From Patescibacteria group bacterium (GTDB lineage Bacteria; Patescibacteriota; Gracilibacteria; UBA1369; JAHJTR01), in contig JAHJTR010000219.1 in the NCBI GenBank assembly GCA_018829865.1, positions 1-6,210 of the forward strand: DNA of 6,210 bases, read 5' to 3'. Positions 4,560-6,210 of this stretch are shown one piece after another (position 1 is the stretch's first letter; each line of letters begins with the position of its first letter). A program made the position numbers and the translations under genes. The notes below the pieces were generated by a model. The model did no database searches. It saw only the letters and a program-made list of their open reading frames with translations, and had not been told where the DNA came from.

Positions 4560-4759
4560 CTAATTATTGAGAGCCCTGTGTATGCTAAAACTCAGCGGGC
4601 GATTTTTAATTTGGCTTGGTTGGGGGCGACTAGTTTTGTGGCGAGGTAGTGAAGCAGTTATGAAGAACTAATATGTGATATTCATTTTTAATATTTTATC
4701 TTAATTTAATAAAGATTTAATATAATGTTGATATAGTGATTAATGAAGCAAGTCCTCTA
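4560..4759. other. Interval without a recognisable gene
   Basis: The left 100 nt are richer in G on the plus strand and may hold the scrambled 5' part of the zinc-ribbon relic. The right 100 nt are AT-rich with no coding frame. Confidence 0.4.
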
Positions 4760-4788
4760 TTGATATCTGTAGCAATATAAGTTATATT
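4760..4788 (+). promoter_or_regulatory. vapBC promoter
   Basis: TTGATA (4760-4765), 17 nt, then TATATT (4783-4788). Transcription should start near 4795, within the palindrome that follows, leaving a leader of about 24 nt without a ribosome binding site. Confidence 0.7.
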
Positions 4789-4815
4789 CTGTATAAATTT
4801 ATAATATTATACAGA
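4788..4815. promoter_or_regulatory. Operator-like inverted repeat before vapB
   Basis: TCTGTATAA (4788-4796) and TTATACAGA (4807-4815) form 9-bp arms around 10 nt; TATAAATTTATA (4792-4803) is itself a perfect palindrome. A further TCTGTA lies at 4766-4771, 22 nt (about two helical turns) upstream and within the promoter spacer. VapBC complexes usually repress their own operon by binding such paired sites, which is the likely role here. Confidence 0.65.
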
Positions 4816-4818
4816 TCA

Positions 4819-5031
4819 ATGAAGAGAAAAAATTTAATTCTAGATGAAGACCTAATTGCAATGGCTAAAAAACTTTCGAAAGAAAAAACCATTACTTCAA
4901 CCATACATTTTACGCTTCAGTACTATATTAATGATATGGAGAGTAAGAAAAAATTGGGTTTCATAAGAAGCTTGAAAGGCAAGGATATTTGGGAAGGAAA
5001 TTTATCTGAACTAAGAAAGAAAAGAATATGA
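4819..5031 (+). CDS. vapB: VapB-family antitoxin
   Basis: This 70-aa protein starts with a short strand and helix (NLILDEDLIAMAKKLSKE) and continues KTITSTIHFTLQYYI, a ribbon-helix-helix-like DNA-binding half (1-40) as in the VapB antitoxin family. The tail FIRSLKGKDIWEGNLSELRK matches the usual VapB end, where a hydrophobic-Trp segment (I-W-E-G-N-L) threads into the PIN active site and a basic residue helps displace its metals. Its TGA overlaps the toxin's ATG (ATGA, 5028-5031), so the pair is translationally coupled. It would hold VapC inactive and repress the promoter through the inverted repeat at 4788. Its length is in the normal range. Confidence 0.88.
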   Translation: MKRKNLILDEDLIAMAKKLSKEKTITSTIHFTLQYYINDMESKKKLGFIRSLKGKDIWEGNLSELRKKRI

Positions 5032-5426
5032 TTTTAGTAGATACATCAGTATGGATTGAATATTTTAAGAAAAAACTGTCAAATACTCAAAAGAGGCTGG
5101 ACTGGTTAATTCAAAATGCTCCGGATGAGATATGCTTGAATGGAGTGATTCTGACGGAGGTGCTTCAAGGTGTAAGAGATGAAAGTTTATATATGAAGCT
5201 TCGAGATAATATGATGGTTTTTAGAATTATTAATAATGATGATGTTTCTACCTATTTATTTGCGGCTGAAATATTTAGGAAATGCAGGAAAAAGGGGATA
5301 ACAGTGAGATCAACAATTGATACATTAATTGCAGCGACTTCGATTGAGAATAAATGCGAAATATTTAGTTTGGATAGGGACTTTTTGAATATTGCAAAGG
5401 TTGTGGATTTGAGGATTTATGGTTGA
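5028..5426 (+). CDS. vapC: VapC PIN-domain ribonuclease toxin
   Basis: This 132-aa single PIN domain is the normal VapC length. All four acidic positions are visible: Asp5 in MILVDTSVWIEYF, Glu44 in ILTEVLQGV, Asp98 in STIDTLIAATSI and Asp116 in FSLDRDF. PIN toxins are Mg/Mn-dependent ribonucleases, and many cut initiator tRNA or the 23S sarcin-ricin loop; the target of this one cannot be told from sequence. The frame is intact, so the toxin is presumably active and kept in check by the VapB encoded immediately upstream with a 4-nt overlap. The start at ATG 5028 is fixed by that overlap. No terminator follows; the next feature is the promoter of the small RNA candidate about 50 nt on. Confidence 0.93.
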   Translation: MILVDTSVWIEYFKKKLSNTQKRLDWLIQNAPDEICLNGVILTEVLQGVRDESLYMKLRDNMMVFRIINNDDVSTYLFAAEIFRKCRKKGITVRSTIDTLIAATSIENKCEIFSLDRDFLNIAKVVDLRIYG

Positions 5427-5476
5427 TAGCAGTAGTAAGGATAGTTTAAAATATGATCATAATCTGGGAACTGTTG

Positions 5477-5505
5477 TTGATTATTCACCTTGTTTTCTGT
5501 ATTAT
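5477..5505 (+). promoter_or_regulatory. Promoter of the small RNA candidate
   Basis: TTGATT (5477-5482), 17 nt, then TATTAT (5500-5505). The predicted transcription start, 5 to 7 nt behind the -10, falls on 5510-5512. These are the first bases of the closing stem of the GC-rich element. Confidence 0.65.
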
Positions 5506-5509
5506 TGAT

Positions 5510-5597
5510 GTGTGGGCTGAAAGGTTACGTTCTCTTTTGAGAGCCCCTTGATCCGGCCAGCTACGCGAAAGCGAGTGGAGTCGAAGACAGCCCCCAC
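5510..5597 (+). ncRNA. Candidate structured small RNA, family not recognised
   Basis: This 88-nt GC-rich island in AT-rich surroundings can be folded into a closed multibranch structure. The closing stem is GTG-T-GGGCTG (5510-5519) with CAGCCC-C-CAC (5588-5597), with one mismatch. One arm pairs AAGG (5521-5524) with CCTT (5546-5549) and TCTC with GAGA (5531-5542, loop TTTT). Another arm pairs CCA-CT-CGC with GCG-AG-TGG (5557-5578), capped by a GAAA tetraloop. GTCGAAGAC (5580-5588) may form a small extra hairpin. A promoter places the transcript start on the closing stem. No good coding frame covers it. It does not match the core motifs of tRNA, tmRNA, SRP RNA, RNase P or the common riboswitches as I know them. 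A weak TGAC/GTCA hairpin (5613-5625) followed by a T-rich stretch may end it. It could be a relic of a larger RNA. Confidence 0.5.
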
Positions 5598-5630
5598 GAC
5601 ATAATGTTGCTGTGACTTGTTGTCATTTGT

Positions 5631-5934
5631 TTATTTTTTGATTGGAGCAGCAGACATTTGGAAGAAAGAGAAAAATACGTATTTTGCGTTAGTATTCATT
5701 TTTTTGTTTGCGAATAACAACCTTAATTCTATTGCCACGCACATAGCCTATTATTCCAAAAAAAAAATATTCATTTCCTCCTTTGTCTTTTTCTCTCGAA
5801 ACCTCTTGGTAGGTGGTGGTTTTTTCTAGTAATTTTATTGCCATGGGTAGACATAGCGCACGTTCTAATTTTTCTAATTTAGATGGACGCTTAATTGGGT
5901 GCCTGAATACATGATTCCAGCATAGCCTAGACAC
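5631..5934 (-). pseudogene. Small toxin-like protein gene, apparently frameshifted
   Basis: On the minus strand, a GTG at 5934 opens a frame (to TAA at 5691-5689) reading LCWNHVFRHPIKRPSKLEKL, then LPMAIKLLEKTTTYQEVSRE and FGIIGYVRGNRIKVVIRKQK, ending NEY. The W-x-H-x4-HP start, the LEK-TTT-E centre and the final strand G-x-RIKVVIR recall small barnase/EndoU/RelE-like nuclease domains of phages and Patescibacteria; that link is my inference. After the A7 run behind RKQ, removing one A continues the frame as MNTNAKYVFFSFF to TAA at 5633-5631, supplying the missing last strand. At the 5' end, KIT precedes the GTG in frame but follows a stop; deleting one A of an A6 run would join it to ATG 5962 (MAKHQIK). 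The GTG lies 2 nt after the stop of the 57-aa gene, a normal coupled arrangement, so the 5' shift is less certain. Confidence 0.5.
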
Positions 5935-5936
5935 AG

Positions 5937-6110
5937 TTATTTTTTATTTGATGTTTTGCCATTGATAGAAAATGCTTTACATAAAATGCCTTTTTTTCTA
6001 AGGGTCGTATAGTCCTTGTGTGTTCGACCAAGGATAGCACTGTAATCTTTCAGTTTTTCTTTTGCCTCCTTATGGAGATTCCGTGCCTGTATATAATTTC
6101 TCTTTTGCAT
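5937..6110 (-). CDS. Hypothetical basic 57-aa protein, possible antitoxin partner
   Basis: The minus-strand ATG at 6110 opens a 58-codon frame: MQKRNYIQARNLHKEAKEKL, then KDYSAILGRTHKDYTTLRKK, then GILCKAFSINGKTSNKK and TAA (5939-5937). A TAG lies 6 nt upstream in frame, so ATG 6110 is the only ATG available. The first 40 residues look helical and very basic; there is no membrane segment or signal. I do not recognise the family. The stop is 2 nt before the GTG of the toxin-like gene, suggesting one operon, and its size and position would suit an antitoxin or a small DNA/RNA-binding partner, but that is inference only. No Shine-Dalgarno sequence precedes it. Confidence 0.55.
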   Translation of the reverse strand: MQKRNYIQARNLHKEAKEKLKDYSAILGRTHKDYTTLRKKGILCKAFSINGKTSNKK

Positions 6111-6148
6111 ATGCTAGTTTTACCATAATTTGCCTATTCCCATTAATG

Positions 6149-6210
6149 CTATAAAGAATTAAACTTGGCAACTAATTTATCCGCCATTTCTTGCATCTCT
6201 TTTTCTTGCC
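6149..6210 (-). CDS. C-terminal tail of a gene entering from the right edge
   Basis: The minus-strand frame from the window edge reads QEKEMQEMADKLVAKFNSL to TAG (6151-6149). Only 19 residues are visible, helical and charged, so no family can be assigned. The frame is open and ends 38 nt before the ATG of the 57-aa gene in the same direction, which suggests one transcription unit. Too short to be sure. Confidence 0.4.
   Translation of the reverse strand, partial: QEKEMQEMADKLVAKFNSL

Noticed and set aside
5510..5597. A tRNA or tmRNA in the GC-rich island
   Set aside because: No cloverleaf, no TTCGA-type T-loop between matching arms and no CCA end can be folded.
5617..5829. Plus-strand frame of 70 codons
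   Set aside because: It is antisense to the toxin-like minus-strand gene, whose motifs are much better; the hydrophobic look comes from A/T runs.
1..6210. Alternative genetic code (UGA = Gly) as in some Patescibacteria
   Set aside because: VapB and VapC end at TGA in exactly the expected places, including the ATGA overlap, so UGA acts as stop.

Overview
The window looks like a piece of a Candidate Phyla Radiation (Patescibacteria) chromosome. The evidence is its low GC, very small genes, near absence of Shine-Dalgarno sequences, a VirB2/TrbC-like T4SS pilin of the type abundant in those genomes, a double PRC-barrel protein paired with a tiny two-helix membrane protein, and the remains of a zinc-ribbon protein with the RNPRQLW signature. 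TGA is used as a normal stop, so the code is table 11. This assignment is inference from protein types; there is no rRNA or marker gene here.

Left part (1-1833): the N-terminus of a group-4-like glycosyltransferase runs off the left edge on the minus strand. It is divergent from the pilin-like gene, which has a near-consensus promoter and a strong, probably bidirectional terminator. Next comes a block of palindromic REP-like units whose arms covary, then a convergent minus-strand pair (69-aa membrane protein, then PRC-barrel protein).

Middle part (1834-3922): an orphan ribbon-helix-helix gene whose -10 box lies in a 14-bp inverted repeat is followed by a tRNA-Pro(UGG) with its own promoter and terminator. 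Behind the tRNA is a GC-rich mosaic of direct repeats (about 2625-3111). Two copies of a 144-nt module have the same length and constant parts, but their hairpin arms are replaced in a coordinated, pairing-preserving way. One module abuts, and its repeat includes, the 3' end of a small minus-strand ORF. Then come a 68-aa acidic hypothetical protein and an AT-rich stretch.

Right part (3923-6210): an accessory stretch of toxin-antitoxin type genes. These are an AbrB/MazE-like antitoxin with a RelE/ParE-like toxin (8-nt overlap), a decayed zinc-ribbon gene on the minus strand, and a VapBC pair (ATGA overlap) with an operator-like palindrome at its promoter. After VapC lies a compact GC-rich element whose predicted transcription start falls on the first bases of its closing stem, so it is probably an unrecognised small structured RNA. 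From the right edge leftward, a minus-strand cluster contains the tail of a gene, a 57-aa ORF, and a toxin-like gene that appears frameshifted in an A-run.

Five transcription units share the same promoter layout (TTGA-type -35, exactly 17 nt, TATA-type -10) with short leaders that lack a ribosome binding site. The least explained parts are the covarying module array behind tRNA-Pro and the small RNA candidate after vapC.
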